Assembly (NCBI RefSeq): GCF_030581005.1
Contig: NZ_JAUQSX010000007.1
Coordinates: 124,001 to 188,000 of the forward strand
Direction of reading: 5' to 3'
From: Hymenobacter mellowenesis
Lineage (GTDB): Bacteria; Bacteroidota; Bacteroidia; Cytophagales; Hymenobacteraceae
DNA: 64,000 bases
The notes beneath the pieces are model-generated. The model had not been told where the DNA came from. It saw only the letters and a program-made list of their open reading frames with translations, and made no database searches. The position numbers were made by a program, and so were the translations under genes. Each line of letters starts with the position of its first letter. The first letter of the stretch is position 1. Positions 16,900 through 24,085 of this stretch are shown one piece after another.

Positions 16900-17670
16900 T
16901 TAGGTGGACAATTCAATTCCTCCCAACCGTCTAATCCTTTGACATTTCCTGCATACTCTGATACCCCTACTGTTGGCGTTGTGGTATGTATTTTCATAAG
17001 AGAGTTCATGTCCTCTTTTACAATGAGTTAGTCTTTGACCATGACTTCGGCCTTTCTTGACCATGTCCTGAGTATTATCCTTTACTGTGCCTAAAAAGAG
17101 GTGGTCGGGATTGGAGCAAACAGGATTATCACAAGTATGACAGACAAATAACCCTTTGGGTATGGGGCCTTTATGAAGTTCATAGGAAAAGCGGTGGGCA
17201 CCTGTTGGTTTTCCGGCTTTTACCATTAGATAACCATAACCTTTAGGGTTTTTGTATCCTGTCCACTCCCAACAGCCTTCCTTCTTCCTTACCATTCCCC
17301 AAAACCTTTGTTCGGGTGTCAAGAGAGGTTGGTTTTTTGTAATCCACTGTAGGTTTTCCAGTTGGTTGTCTGTTTTTACACCATTTAAGTGTCGCACATA
17401 ACCTAAGTGTAAAGGATTAGGAATAAATGCTGTGGCCAACAACCAAGCAACTTTAAAACCCAGTCGAGAGCCATTGACAACTAATTTACAGCAAGGGTCA
17501 CCCATTCTGAGAAAAGTATGGATTATCCTATACTTTCCATTCTCCACTTTAAGAATAACCCCATCTTTGTTGATGAAGTATGGATTTTCTGGAAACACTC
17601 TGCCCCATAATTCAGGTCTAATTGACATCTCCTCCTCCATTTCCTCTTGGTTAAACTGTATCAGGTCCAT
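16900..17670 (-). CDS. HNH homing-type endonuclease with two HNH modules
   Basis: The protein has 256 residues. The N-terminal part resembles NUMOD/HNH_3 modules (VRHLNGVKTDNQLENLQW at 92-109). The second half is a full HNH_3 motif (HRFSYELHKG at 159, VCHTCDNPVCSNPDHLFLGT at 176-195). A Cys4-type finger (HCKRGHEL ... CRKC, 217-243) follows. Free-standing HNH enzymes cut DNA and spread themselves among phage genomes. Lower GC than the surrounding genes fits recent entry. It interrupts no recognisable gene. Confidence 0.88.
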   Translation of the reverse strand: MDLIQFNQEEMEEEMSIRPELWGRVFPENPYFINKDGVILKVENGKYRIIHTFLRMGDPCCKLVVNGSRLGFKVAWLLATAFIPNPLHLGYVRHLNGVKTDNQLENLQWITKNQPLLTPEQRFWGMVRKKEGCWEWTGYKNPKGYGYLMVKAGKPTGAHRFSYELHKGPIPKGLFVCHTCDNPVCSNPDHLFLGTVKDNTQDMVKKGRSHGQRLTHCKRGHELSYENTYHNANSRGIRVCRKCQRIRRLGGIELST

Positions 17671-17681
17671 TAGGAATAGGG

Positions 17682-18137
17682 TTAGGCTTTTACAAACAGG
17701 GACTTGGCTTCCAGAGCCTGTTCCAAGGGAATATTGTGGATTGTGGCCAGGACTTCTACCACCGCCATCAAGCCTTGGTACATTCCCTGCTCATGGTCTG
17801 GCTTGTCATAATACCCACCAGGGTAGGCTGTCTCAAAGGCTAGTTCTACCTGGGCCAACTCCTTCCATGTGTACCCTGTGGAGTCAATCTGCTCCTTGGC
17901 TGGACCTTTATACCTCTCAGGACTAAGTTCCTGACCCTGGTGACGGGTGGTGACAAATACATCTGCCCACCGTTGGGCATGAACACCCCAGTCAAGGTCT
18001 ACTTTGTTGAGGCTATACCCACAGGAAGCTGCCACTAGGTTGCCTACAGCACACCCATAGCAGTTCCCTTTCCAGAGGGTGTCATTGAGGTATGCCTTCA
18101 CAAGGATGGCCACGGAGTTGTCAAATGATTGTTTCAT
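17682..18137 (-). CDS. Conserved phage protein with NCYGCAVGNL motif
   Basis: The protein has 151 residues. It begins MKQSFDNSVAILVKAYLNDT, followed by GNCYGCAVGNLVAASCGY; similar openings recur, as far as I recall, in phages of Bacteroidota. Cysteines at about 26, 29 and 39 could bind a metal. The function is unknown. The start follows the context CCTAACCC-ATG. Confidence 0.65.
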   Translation of the reverse strand: MKQSFDNSVAILVKAYLNDTLWKGNCYGCAVGNLVAASCGYSLNKVDLDWGVHAQRWADVFVTTRHQGQELSPERYKGPAKEQIDSTGYTWKELAQVELAFETAYPGGYYDKPDHEQGMYQGLMAVVEVLATIHNIPLEQALEAKSLFVKA

Positions 18138-18148
18138 GGGTTAGGGAA

Positions 18149-18358
18149 TTAGGCTAGGTGTTGGTACTCAAACCACTCAAGCTGAGAGCTGTGGTATTCC
18201 ATGTGGGCTGCTTCCTCTTCCATGGCCTGTTGACGGGCATATTCCTCCTCTTCCAAGGCCATGTCTTCCCAAGCCCTGAAAGTCCAGTAGGCCTTCTCTG
18301 TGAGGGTTTCCGGTGGGTAATGTCCGGGGTGTGTGGGGTTGTAATACAGTAAGGCCAT
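18149..18358 (-). CDS. Small acidic phage protein, unknown
   Basis: The protein has 69 residues, rich in Glu, Tyr and His, with a helical central part (ALEEEEYARQQAMEEEAAH). No family is recognised. Packing with both neighbours (2 and 11 bases) supports it. Confidence 0.55.
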   Translation of the reverse strand: MALLYYNPTHPGHYPPETLTEKAYWTFRAWEDMALEEEEYARQQAMEEEAAHMEYHSSQLEWFEYQHLA

Positions 18359-18360
18359 AA

Positions 18361-18792
18361 CTACTTGGGAATAATGGTGAAACCTAGTTGATGTATTTTG
18401 TCTACTAGCTCGGTGACCAAGGAAGTCTGAGAGGTTTCTGATAGGTAGTTGTACACATAGGGCTCAGGTCCCAAGGCACTATTCCATTCGGTAACCCGGG
18501 CATGGTCCTTAGCACACTCCTCCAGGGCTGTCATCACCACGTTGTGGGATTGGGAAGAGAAGAGGGTAGAGAGTGGAATGGGTGTCCAAATCTTCCAGAC
18601 CCCTTCCCTAAAGGCATACTCCGCACTCTCTGTTAACCAGTGGCTACTATTCTTCTTCCCCTTGGTGTCCTTGAAGTGGACTTTCCAACCCCCATTCTCA
18701 CTTTCCAGCTTCCCAAAGGTGTAGATGATGGGTGGGTCCTCTGCCCTGTGGGTAAACTGCAACCCTTCCTTGATTTCTGGTACTTGGTTCAT
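18361..18792 (-). CDS. Phage protein, unknown
   Basis: The protein has 143 residues. The ATG at 18792 is chosen because the longer frame would overlap the upstream membrane-protein gene completely. The N-terminal half looks beta-rich (IIYTFGKLESENGGWKVHF) and the C-terminal half helical. No family is recognised. Confidence 0.6.
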   Translation of the reverse strand: MNQVPEIKEGLQFTHRAEDPPIIYTFGKLESENGGWKVHFKDTKGKKNSSHWLTESAEYAFREGVWKIWTPIPLSTLFSSQSHNVVMTALEECAKDHARVTEWNSALGPEPYVYNYLSETSQTSLVTELVDKIHQLGFTIIPK

Positions 18793-18794
18793 GG

Positions 18795-19037
18795 TTAGCA
18801 GGGAATTTGGATGAAGTAGATACAGGCTGTGTGACCCAATAGGCCAATCACCCCTATCCCACTGAATAGAGCCACCACTCCCCAGAAGTTGGGTTTCAAA
18901 CGGGTGACCACAAAAGCTCCCCATCCCACCATTCCACCAACCATCAGGAATACTGACAATGCCAAGGGAATATTGGTAGGTATCAGGTGGTGTAGGCTCT
19001 CACCTAATAATTGGAAGTATGTCTTACACTGGTTCAT
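18795..19037 (-). CDS. Small phage membrane protein with two TM segments
   Basis: The protein has 80 residues with hydrophobic helices at about 22-44 and 52-76, linked by a short basic loop. It is likely an inner-membrane protein. Its ATG overlaps the stop of the 22-codon frame upstream (ATGA). The function is unknown. Confidence 0.65.
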   Translation of the reverse strand: MNQCKTYFQLLGESLHHLIPTNIPLALSVFLMVGGMVGWGAFVVTRLKPNFWGVVALFSGIGVIGLLGHTACIYFIQIPC

Positions 19038-19102
19038 GGTTTGGTCTGGGCCTGGCTAATGATGGTGGTGATGTTCCCGGTAATCCGTTTGGGTACTTTC
19101 AT
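19034..19102 (-). CDS. 22-residue coupled micro-ORF
   Basis: A 22-codon frame (MKVPKRITGNITTIISQAQT plus KP) is joined by ATGA overlaps at both ends: its start overlaps the stop of the HAD gene, and its stop overlaps the start of the membrane protein. The same coupling as the larger genes argues that it is translated. The function is unknown. Confidence 0.6.
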   Translation of the reverse strand: MKVPKRITGNITTIISQAQTKP

Positions 19103-19605
19103 GGGGTTAGGAAGTCTTTAATCCGTTGACAGGTGAAGGGGGTAAGCCCCGCATAGGGGTCTGTTTGGAAGAAGTGAGGACCCTGTTCCAAGAGCATGTC
19201 CCCGTCATCATCCACTATGGCATAGTTGGAGTACTTGAAGGGGGTGTGGTCCAACCAGTACTTGATTTCCACCCCTCGGGGAATGCTGGCAGTGTTGTAA
19301 GGATTGGGGCCCGGAGGTTGGGCATGGATGGAAGGTGTAATACCTACTACCTCGAAGGTTCCCCCTACCCCATCAAACATGTCCTGTAGCTCATCCACAT
19401 GCTTCCCAAGTCTCCAGGTGGAGGATACCACTACCTTGGTGTTGGTGTCCTTACACAGGTCGTTAATCCACTTAATCCGGTCAGGACACAGGTTGGCTAC
19501 AGCATGGGATACTTCCTCTGTGGGCCAACCCCGTTTCTCGTAGAATACCTGACAATTCAGGACTCCATCCACATCAAGGAATAGGAGGTTAGGTCTGTCT
19601 TTCAT
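19099..19605 (-). CDS. HAD-superfamily phosphatase
   Basis: The protein has 168 residues. FLDVDGVLN at the N-terminus is the catalytic DxDG motif of HAD hydrolases, KVVVSSTWRL carries the motif II serine, and YAIVDDDGDML the motif IV acidic pair. The pattern resembles HAD domains associated with RNA or DNA end repair (the Swiss-Army-Knife type). A role in trimming 3' phosphates or nucleotides is possible but unproven. It lies in the early array with translational coupling downstream. Confidence 0.78.
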   Translation of the reverse strand: MKDRPNLLFLDVDGVLNCQVFYEKRGWPTEEVSHAVANLCPDRIKWINDLCKDTNTKVVVSSTWRLGKHVDELQDMFDGVGGTFEVVGITPSIHAQPPGPNPYNTASIPRGVEIKYWLDHTPFKYSNYAIVDDDGDMLLEQGPHFFQTDPYAGLTPFTCQRIKDFLTP

Positions 19606-19609
19606 GGGC

Positions 19610-19798
19610 TTAGAAGATGTAGTTGTAGGCAGTCCTGCGGTTGGCTTCCACTTCCTCTGGGGTGAGTTGGACCCAGCCCCCTACCAACAGGTGGTCAGAC
19701 TTGGTCCAGGGCCACGGGGAAGTGGAAGGGAAGGCTTCAGCCATAGCTCGGTGAAGGTTGATGGGTCTATTGACCTTCCGGAAGTGGATTCTCTTCAT
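19610..19798 (-). CDS. Small basic phage protein, unknown
   Basis: The protein has 62 residues from the ATG at 19798, after CAACACC. The longer frame would run into the tRNA gene upstream, so the short start is preferred. The N-terminus is basic. No family is recognised. Confidence 0.55.
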   Translation of the reverse strand: MKRIHFRKVNRPINLHRAMAEAFPSTSPWPWTKSDHLLVGGWVQLTPEEVEANRRTAYNYIF

Positions 19799-19824
19799 GG
19801 TGTTGGGGAAGTGGTGAGTGTTAG

Positions 19825-19896
19825 TGACCCCATCTGGATTCAAACCAGAATGGCTCCTTTAGGGGAGGAGAATGTTATTCCTTACATCATGGGGCC
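19825..19896 (-). tRNA. tRNA-Arg(CCU)
   Basis: A 72-base cloverleaf lies on the minus strand. The acceptor pairs GGCCCCA with TGGGGTC, discriminator A. The D-arm is ATGT/ACAT with GG in the loop. The anticodon stem CTCCT/AGGAG has loop CCCCTAA. The T-arm TCTGG/CCAGA has loop TTTGAAT. The anticodon would be CCU. Position 33 is C instead of the nearly invariant U, which is unusual. No CCA is encoded. Confidence 0.8.
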
Positions 19897-19910
19897 TGGT
19901 AGATTGGGTA

Positions 19911-20204
19911 CTAGGGAATGGTGAGGGTTACTTCCGCCAGCTCACACTTAGCCATGATTTCTTCCTCCATCTTTTGAACAGTTTCCCGAAGCATGGTATG
20001 GGCCTTACTCATCTTGTGGGTTACCCTTTTGATGGCTTCCTCCAGGGTATAGGACTCGGGAAGTAGGTTGGGGGCCTTGTAAGGGAATAGCATGAAATAG
20101 TCCCCCAGTGGGTCTTCCTCCACATACCAGTCCTCTACTTGGGCCCAAGCCAAAGGCCATTCCTGGTCTTCCTTAAACCGAAGGGCTTTGAATGTCTGGG
20201 TCAT
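19911..20204 (-). CDS. Phage protein with C-terminal helix, unknown
   Basis: The protein has 97 residues from the ATG at 20204, whose ATGA overlaps the upstream stop. A globular aromatic N-terminal half is followed by a long helix (residues about 55-90). No family is recognised. Confidence 0.6.
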   Translation of the reverse strand: MTQTFKALRFKEDQEWPLAWAQVEDWYVEEDPLGDYFMLFPYKAPNLLPESYTLEEAIKRVTHKMSKAHTMLRETVQKMEEEIMAKCELAEVTLTIP

Positions 20205-20386
20205 AGAGTTTGGTAAAGAGTGTGACAACTAATGAGGATGGAGCACCCACTTAGGAAGGAGGAAGACCCATTAAGGAGTTGCTGTTTCCTGACATGTGGG
20301 TACTGGTAAGCCTGACTAAAACAGAACCCTGAAAACAGGAGGATTGCTACCCCAAGAAGGAAGAAGGTAATTACTACTAACACCAT
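20201..20386 (-). CDS. Small phage membrane protein
   Basis: The protein has 61 residues from the ATG at 20386 after CAACACC. Residues 1-25 are strongly hydrophobic and a second Cys/Ser-rich hydrophobic stretch lies near the C-terminus. The ATGA overlap with the next gene supports it. The function is unknown. Confidence 0.6.
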   Translation of the reverse strand: MVLVVITFFLLGVAILLFSGFCFSQAYQYPHVRKQQLLNGSSSFLSGCSILISCHTLYQTL

Positions 20387-20498
20387 GTTGAGAGTTGGGT
20401 TTAAAGGGTACACCTTGGTACTATTCCCATCCAAAGGTAGCCCGTGTATTGGGAATATCCTACTTGGTTGGCAGGTTATTGGACATTCCTAAGGACAT

Positions 20499-20527
20499 GA
20501 AAAAGCCCCACTTGTTAGGTGAGGCCT
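20499..20527 (-). terminator. Intrinsic terminator, minus strand
   Basis: Read on the minus strand, AGGCCTCAC pairs with GTGGGGCTT around loop CTAACAA and is followed by a run of five T. It lies 25 bases after the stop of the 53-residue gene, dividing the early array into at least two transcripts. Confidence 0.8.
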
Positions 20528-20551
20528 GGGTGATGGGGAAGGAAGGGAAGG

Positions 20552-20713
20552 TTAGTCAAACCATTTGATGACCTCAGCCATCATTTCCACCATTTTGGGT
20601 GTTGGTTTGGGTGGGTTTTCACAGGCATGGAAGAAAGCCTTGAGGTCCTTCCTACTCATGTAGAGCTTGGGTACACCCCTGTACACCTTCTGGAATTGAA
20701 TTCTCTTGGTCAT
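20552..20713 (-). CDS. 53-residue basic phage protein
   Basis: The frame begins MTKRIQFQKVYRGVPKLYMS, after CCTAACCCC-ATG, and ends with a helical KMVEMMAEVIKWFD. It is followed by a terminator. The basic N-terminus could contact nucleic acid. No family is recognised. Confidence 0.6.
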   Translation of the reverse strand: MTKRIQFQKVYRGVPKLYMSRKDLKAFFHACENPPKPTPKMVEMMAEVIKWFD

Positions 20714-20717
20714 GGGG

Positions 20718-20915
20718 TTAGGTAAGCCTCTCCTTATCAGAGAGGAAGTAGGTGGTAGGGTCTTGGGTAATCAGGGTGTGGGCTAAGGACTTGACCCGTT
20801 TCCCTCTTCCCTTGGGTAGTTTCAGGGCCTGCCTAATGGTGATGAGGCTCCGGCCACTGAGGGTAACCAGTTGGGTGTGGAGCGGGGTAAGGGTAGAGGG
20901 TCTACCGGTTTTCAT
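20718..20915 (-). CDS. Small basic protein, possible DNA-binding
   Basis: The protein has 65 residues rich in Arg, Lys, Thr and Ser. The middle (LITIRQALKLPKGRGKRVKSL) could form a helix-turn-helix, which suggests a small regulator, but no family match is clear. About 180 bases upstream are non-coding and contain a minus-strand TACCTTTT near 21,045 that could be a promoter -7 element. Confidence 0.55.
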   Translation of the reverse strand: MKTGRPSTLTPLHTQLVTLSGRSLITIRQALKLPKGRGKRVKSLAHTLITQDPTTYFLSDKERLT

Positions 20916-21096
20916 GGGGCAACGGGTGGGTTGGGGGTGTAAAAGTGGAGGTTAGGCCACTAATAAACCCCCAATCAGGCCCTGGGAATATAAGAAGAGT
21001 AAGCGGGTTTTTGTGGAAAGAGTGGGCATAAGGTGTGTTGGAAAAAGGTAGTTGGAAGTAGGTAATGTACGGGAATAGGGTAATGGATAACTTGGA

Positions 21097-21381
21097 CTAC
21101 TTGCCTAGTATGGCAGCTTTACAAATGAGGAATTCCTGGTGTTCGGGGGAAAGTTCGGACCACATAGGGGAATCCCTACCAAGCTCAATCCTTTCCTGAA
21201 GGTATAGGTAACGAGCAAACACCTCTGGGTCATGGTTGAAGTCCTTGATGGTTACCTTCTTCTTGAACAGGTTTCTAACTGGGGGAGGAATCAGGTGTCC
21301 ATTATCCAGGTAACTGCCCACAATAAGGGCAAACACAGACAGGAACACGATGGCCAGTATTAACAGAGTAAGGTCAGACAT
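21097..21381 (-). CDS. Phage membrane-anchored protein
   Basis: The protein has 94 residues from the ATG at 21381. A hydrophobic helix (residues 3-22, LTLLILAIVFLSVFALIVG) precedes a charged domain that would face the cytoplasm or periplasm. Its start overlaps the next gene upstream by eight bases. The function is unknown. Confidence 0.62.
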   Translation of the reverse strand: MSDLTLLILAIVFLSVFALIVGSYLDNGHLIPPPVRNLFKKKVTIKDFNHDPEVFARYLYLQERIELGRDSPMWSELSPEHQEFLICKAAILGK

Positions 21382-21589
21382 GGGATTGGGTTCTAAGGGC
21401 TTTCCAGGTGTAGTAATCTTTCCAACTTCCAAAGACTGTGGTGTGAGTACAGTGGGGACGTTTGGGCTCCAGAAGGGCCTCTTTCATGGTGGAGTGGGAA
21501 GTAAGTGTCCAATACCCGTCACTGCTCTCGTGGGCCACCAAGAAAGGGTATTGGGCTTGAAAGGCTAAGTCTTCAGGGTCTTCACTCAT
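21374..21589 (-). CDS. Small phage protein, unknown
   Basis: The protein has 71 residues from the ATG at 21589, coupled by ATGA to the HD-hydrolase stop. The fragment YPFLVAHESSDGYWTLTSHS suggests a small beta-sheet domain. No family is recognised. Confidence 0.58.
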   Translation of the reverse strand: MSEDPEDLAFQAQYPFLVAHESSDGYWTLTSHSTMKEALLEPKRPHCTHTTVFGSWKDYYTWKALRTQSHV

Positions 21590-22158
21590 ACAGGGGTTGG
21601 GTAAGGCTTGTAGGAATAGAGGTGGTCCAGGTGTTGCCACATGGGCTCCAGCTCGGGCCAGGCTAGACGAAGGAAGGTTTGGAAATGAGGGTATTCCTGT
21701 TGGTACTTGGTGAACATGGAAGAACCCTGGTCCAGGGAATACTGGGTGTTGGCAATCCGGTCAGCCACCTTCACATACACAGCTTCCCGGTTGGTGGCCA
21801 TCTCCTGGTAGTAGGCATCACAGTGTCTCTCTTTCCGGTTCCTTCCCTTGGGGGTTTGGAGCAGGTAAGCCACCTCTGCTATTTCCTCATTGGTGGTCTG
21901 TTTGAGGTCATTGTAGGTGATACCGGTATCTTCCAACAGGTCGTGGACATAGGCCCCGGCTTTGACAAGGAATAGGTTGTCAGGGTCCCAATCCCAGGTC
22001 TCCTCAATACACCGTTGGAATTGGAGGGCATAGTGGTGGACCATTTCCAAGTGGAAGGAATAAGGTTTACCCCCATACTTCTGACCTATTTTCTTGTGTT
22101 CCTGAAGAGCAAAGTCCCGGGCATTGACAAAGTGGGAATGTGTGGTTAAATGGGACAT
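21586..22158 (-). CDS. SpoT/MESH1-like HD-domain phosphohydrolase
   Basis: The protein has 190 residues. The HD signature of the RelA/SpoT hydrolase domain is present: His36 after KPYSF, the HD pair His72-Asp73 in AYVHDLLEDTGI, and Asp in VKVADRIANT near residue 142. The length is that of stand-alone hydrolases (MESH1, small alarmone hydrolases) that remove pyrophosphate from (p)ppGpp. A phage enzyme of this kind could lower the host stringent response, or act on another nucleotide signal. No synthetase domain is present. Confidence 0.8.
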   Translation of the reverse strand: MSHLTTHSHFVNARDFALQEHKKIGQKYGGKPYSFHLEMVHHYALQFQRCIEETWDWDPDNLFLVKAGAYVHDLLEDTGITYNDLKQTTNEEIAEVAYLLQTPKGRNRKERHCDAYYQEMATNREAVYVKVADRIANTQYSLDQGSSMFTKYQQEYPHFQTFLRLAWPELEPMWQHLDHLYSYKPYPTPV

Positions 22159-22209
22159 GGAAATGGGTGTAAGGAGTACCGCTTATTGGGAATAGTGGCA
22201 CATCTTGGG

Positions 22210-22401
22210 TTAGGTGGTGGGTGTAGGTTGGTTCAGAATGACAAACCCTAGGGCTACCCGCAGGTAGTACAGCTTGGTATCCAGCTCTTGCACTTTCTTC
22301 CAGTTAATGTCTTCCCCTGCTCGGTTATCTTTTTTGAGGTTTTCAATGGTGGTGGCTGTCTTGGTCAGCAAGTCCTCCAACTTTTCTAGGTTCCTGTTCA
22401 T
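22210..22401 (-). CDS. Small coiled-coil phage protein
   Basis: The protein has 63 residues, helical throughout (EKLEDLLTKTATTIENLKKD), probably oligomeric. The start follows CAAACCCC-ATG and overlaps the stop of the upstream gene by ATGA. The function is unknown. Confidence 0.58.
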   Translation of the reverse strand: MNRNLEKLEDLLTKTATTIENLKKDNRAGEDINWKKVQELDTKLYYLRVALGFVILNQPTPTT

Positions 22402-22682
22402 GGGGTTTGGACTTGTTTCAGGTACTCAATGGCCTTCTCCTCACTCATGTACTCCACTGCTTCCTTTACCATGTGGAATTCACTGTGGTAGTTGGCAGCC
22501 TCGAACCGGTGGTGGGCCTGTTCCAGCCAGTATTCCTTTGTCTGGGGTGGGGTGTGGAAATCCTTTACCTGTTGGTCAATGAACCTATCCAGTTCCCCTG
22601 GGGCTAGGTATGAACCATTCCATACATTCCAGGTGTGTTGGATAACAGCCCGGAATTGGTCCTCGGTGAATGTCTTGGGCAT
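22398..22682 (-). CDS. Phage protein, helical, unknown
   Basis: The protein has 94 residues from the ATG at 22682 (context TAAACCC-ATG). It is rich in Trp, His and acidic residues. No family is recognised. ATGA coupling to the next gene supports it. Confidence 0.58.
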   Translation of the reverse strand: MPKTFTEDQFRAVIQHTWNVWNGSYLAPGELDRFIDQQVKDFHTPPQTKEYWLEQAHHRFEAANYHSEFHMVKEAVEYMSEEKAIEYLKQVQTP

Positions 22683-22686
22683 GGGT

Positions 22687-23013
22687 TTAGGCTGGGACTT
22701 GGTTGTAGGACTTGATGAATTCATCCACCACTTCCTTGGGAATGAGGGGAAGATTGAGGTCTGGGTTGGTGGATTGGAGTACCTTCAAACCTATGGAACC
22801 GTGCCATACATTCTTGGTAATCACCCCAAAAGCATAGTACCATTCTCCAGTATTGGCTTGGTAATCTGCTAGGTGGTACAGGTGTTGGGCCAAGGAAGAT
22901 GAGTGTACCACCAACTGTTTGTAGGGAGCTAGTTCCAGCTTCCCATCATAGTTGAGTAGTATATCTCCTTCCATGGCAGGTTTACCCGTGGGTATTAAGA
23001 TGAAGTTGTCCAT
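22687..23013 (-). CDS. Phage protein, unknown
   Basis: The protein has 108 residues. A beta-rich N-terminal half (FILIPTGKPAMEGDILLNYDG) and the central HLADYQANTGEWYYAFG look like a compact single domain. No family is recognised. Confidence 0.6.
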   Translation of the reverse strand: MDNFILIPTGKPAMEGDILLNYDGKLELAPYKQLVVHSSSLAQHLYHLADYQANTGEWYYAFGVITKNVWHGSIGLKVLQSTNPDLNLPLIPKEVVDEFIKSYNQVPA

Positions 23014-23024
23014 GTGTTGTTGGG

Positions 23025-23126
23025 TTAGTAGGGTTTCTTGTTAAACAGTCGGGCCCATCCCAGACCATAGACAACACCCCACAACAGGATTAACAGATGG
23101 GGAAGTGTAAATAGGGTATGTTCCAT
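23025..23126 (-). CDS. 33-residue single-TM micro-protein
   Basis: The frame MEHTLFTLPHLLILLWGVVY plus 13 residues carries one transmembrane helix and a basic tail. Its start overlaps the upstream stop as TAATG. It is probably a small inner-membrane peptide. The function is unknown. Confidence 0.58.
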   Translation of the reverse strand: MEHTLFTLPHLLILLWGVVYGLGWARLFNKKPY

Positions 23127-23455
23127 TAATTGAGGGTTGGTTCTTCGTAATCCACCATGTTGTCAAAGTCAGGAGTATAGGAATTAGGTTTACAGGGAAT
23201 TTCAGCCACCAATTCATCCAATACCTTACAGTACCCCAGTCCATTCTTTTGACAATACTGCTCGGCCATTTGGCGGAAGAACCCCGGTACATTGGGCCCA
23301 CAATAGGTCTTTAGTTCTCCCGTTACTGGGTCCAGAGCTTTGATTTCAGTACCCCACCACTTAGTTGGAGGAAGTACTACATCTGAGTCTGGTTCTGAAG
23401 CTGTGGCCAGCAGTATTTGGGCAAACCTCTCCTGGTTGGTTCGGGGCTTATTCAT
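23126..23455 (-). CDS. Phage protein with Cys residues, unknown
   Basis: The protein has 109 residues from the ATG at 23455 (MNKPRTNQERFAQ). Four cysteines (in TYCG, QYCQ, GYCK and IPCK) are spread through it. No family is recognised. It is the first gene downstream of the non-coding stretch 23,456-23,799. Confidence 0.58.
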   Translation of the reverse strand: MNKPRTNQERFAQILLATASEPDSDVVLPPTKWWGTEIKALDPVTGELKTYCGPNVPGFFRQMAEQYCQKNGLGYCKVLDELVAEIPCKPNSYTPDFDNMVDYEEPTLN

Positions 23456-23584
23456 GGTACTATTTGAAGGGTTAAGCAACTGTCTGGTAAAGGTAGTCCA
23501 CAAATAATCCTAAAACCAATGGGGTTTGTAGAACTATTCCCAGCCCACCTGTGGAAGTATTTGTGGTACTATTCGATGAATGGT

Positions 23585-23615
23585 TTGGATGGTATTACTC
23601 CAATGCTTACCTTTA
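23585..23615 (+). promoter_or_regulatory. Bacteroidota-type promoter, plus strand
   Basis: TTG at 23585-23587, a 20-base spacer and TACCTTTA at 23608-23615 match the Bacteroidota sigma consensus (TTG, 19-21 bases, TAnnTTTG) except for the last base. It points against the surrounding genes and directly at the structured RNA candidate. Confidence 0.6.
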
Positions 23616-23621
23616 CGGTAG

Positions 23622-23712
23622 CGCGGACCGGGGATGAGGTTAGTAAGCCCTTAGTGTGTCCCTCCTTGGTGCGACCGGCGGGTAGCACTAACGGAGACTC
23701 GGGCTAACTCCT
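23622..23712 (+). ncRNA. Candidate structured RNA in the early region
   Basis: The intergenic stretch 23,456-23,799 (344 bases) has no convincing gene. Its middle is CpG-rich, unlike the phage around it, and can fold into nested helices. An outer helix pairs GUUA and GCCC (split by a GUAA bulge) with GGGCUAAC. An inner helix pairs CCUUAGUG with CACUAACGG with one bulge. A hairpin GUGC/GCAC is possible at the tip. The promoter at 23,585 would start transcription near 23,622. No clear terminator follows and no known family is recognised. The rest of the stretch shows nothing else. Confidence 0.4.
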
Positions 23713-23799
23713 TGATTACCAATCCTCCCCCATAACTACCACCCTCAATGTCTTAGTTAGGTCCCTTGTCCTAGAATATGGTTTAACAGGGAATAGTTA

Positions 23800-24039
23800 T
23801 CACACTAAGTATGAGACTCTTATGGTATTATTCCTATAGTCCCTTCCACTCTTCCGGGGTATCACCTTCTTAGGAATACTCACCCCTCTCTTCTTCACTT
23901 CCCGCTGTAGGGCCTCCACTAAGGGGGCCTGACGTGTTTTCAGGGCATCCTGTAGGTAGTCCCCCAGCTCGGGAATAGTGAGGTGGGTAAAGTCCCCCAA
24001 ACAGGGGCTGAAGGCGGGTTCAGGGAAGTAGTAAGCCAT
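23800..24039 (-). CDS. Small phage protein, unknown (start uncertain)
   Basis: The protein has 79 residues from the ATG at 24039. An in-frame ATG at 24141 would add 34 residues but overlap the upstream gene by 56 bases. The C-terminal half is basic (EVKKRGVSIPKKVIPRKSGRDY). No family is recognised. Confidence 0.55.
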   Translation of the reverse strand: MAYYFPEPAFSPCLGDFTHLTIPELGDYLQDALKTRQAPLVEALQREVKKRGVSIPKKVIPRKSGRDYRNNTIRVSYLV

Positions 24040-24085
24040 ACCCAAAGATAGGGCATAACCTGTACTATTCCAACGACTTATTGGA

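Noticed and set aside
16806..17009. A 67-codon frame overlapping the end of the HNH gene
   Set aside because: The first 41 codons only shadow the HNH gene. Only the last 26 codons after an in-frame ATG are kept as a weak candidate.
23519..23707. A 62-codon plus-strand frame across the structured RNA candidate
   Set aside because: It lacks the start context of the phage, shows no family and runs through the predicted helices. The RNA reading seems more likely.
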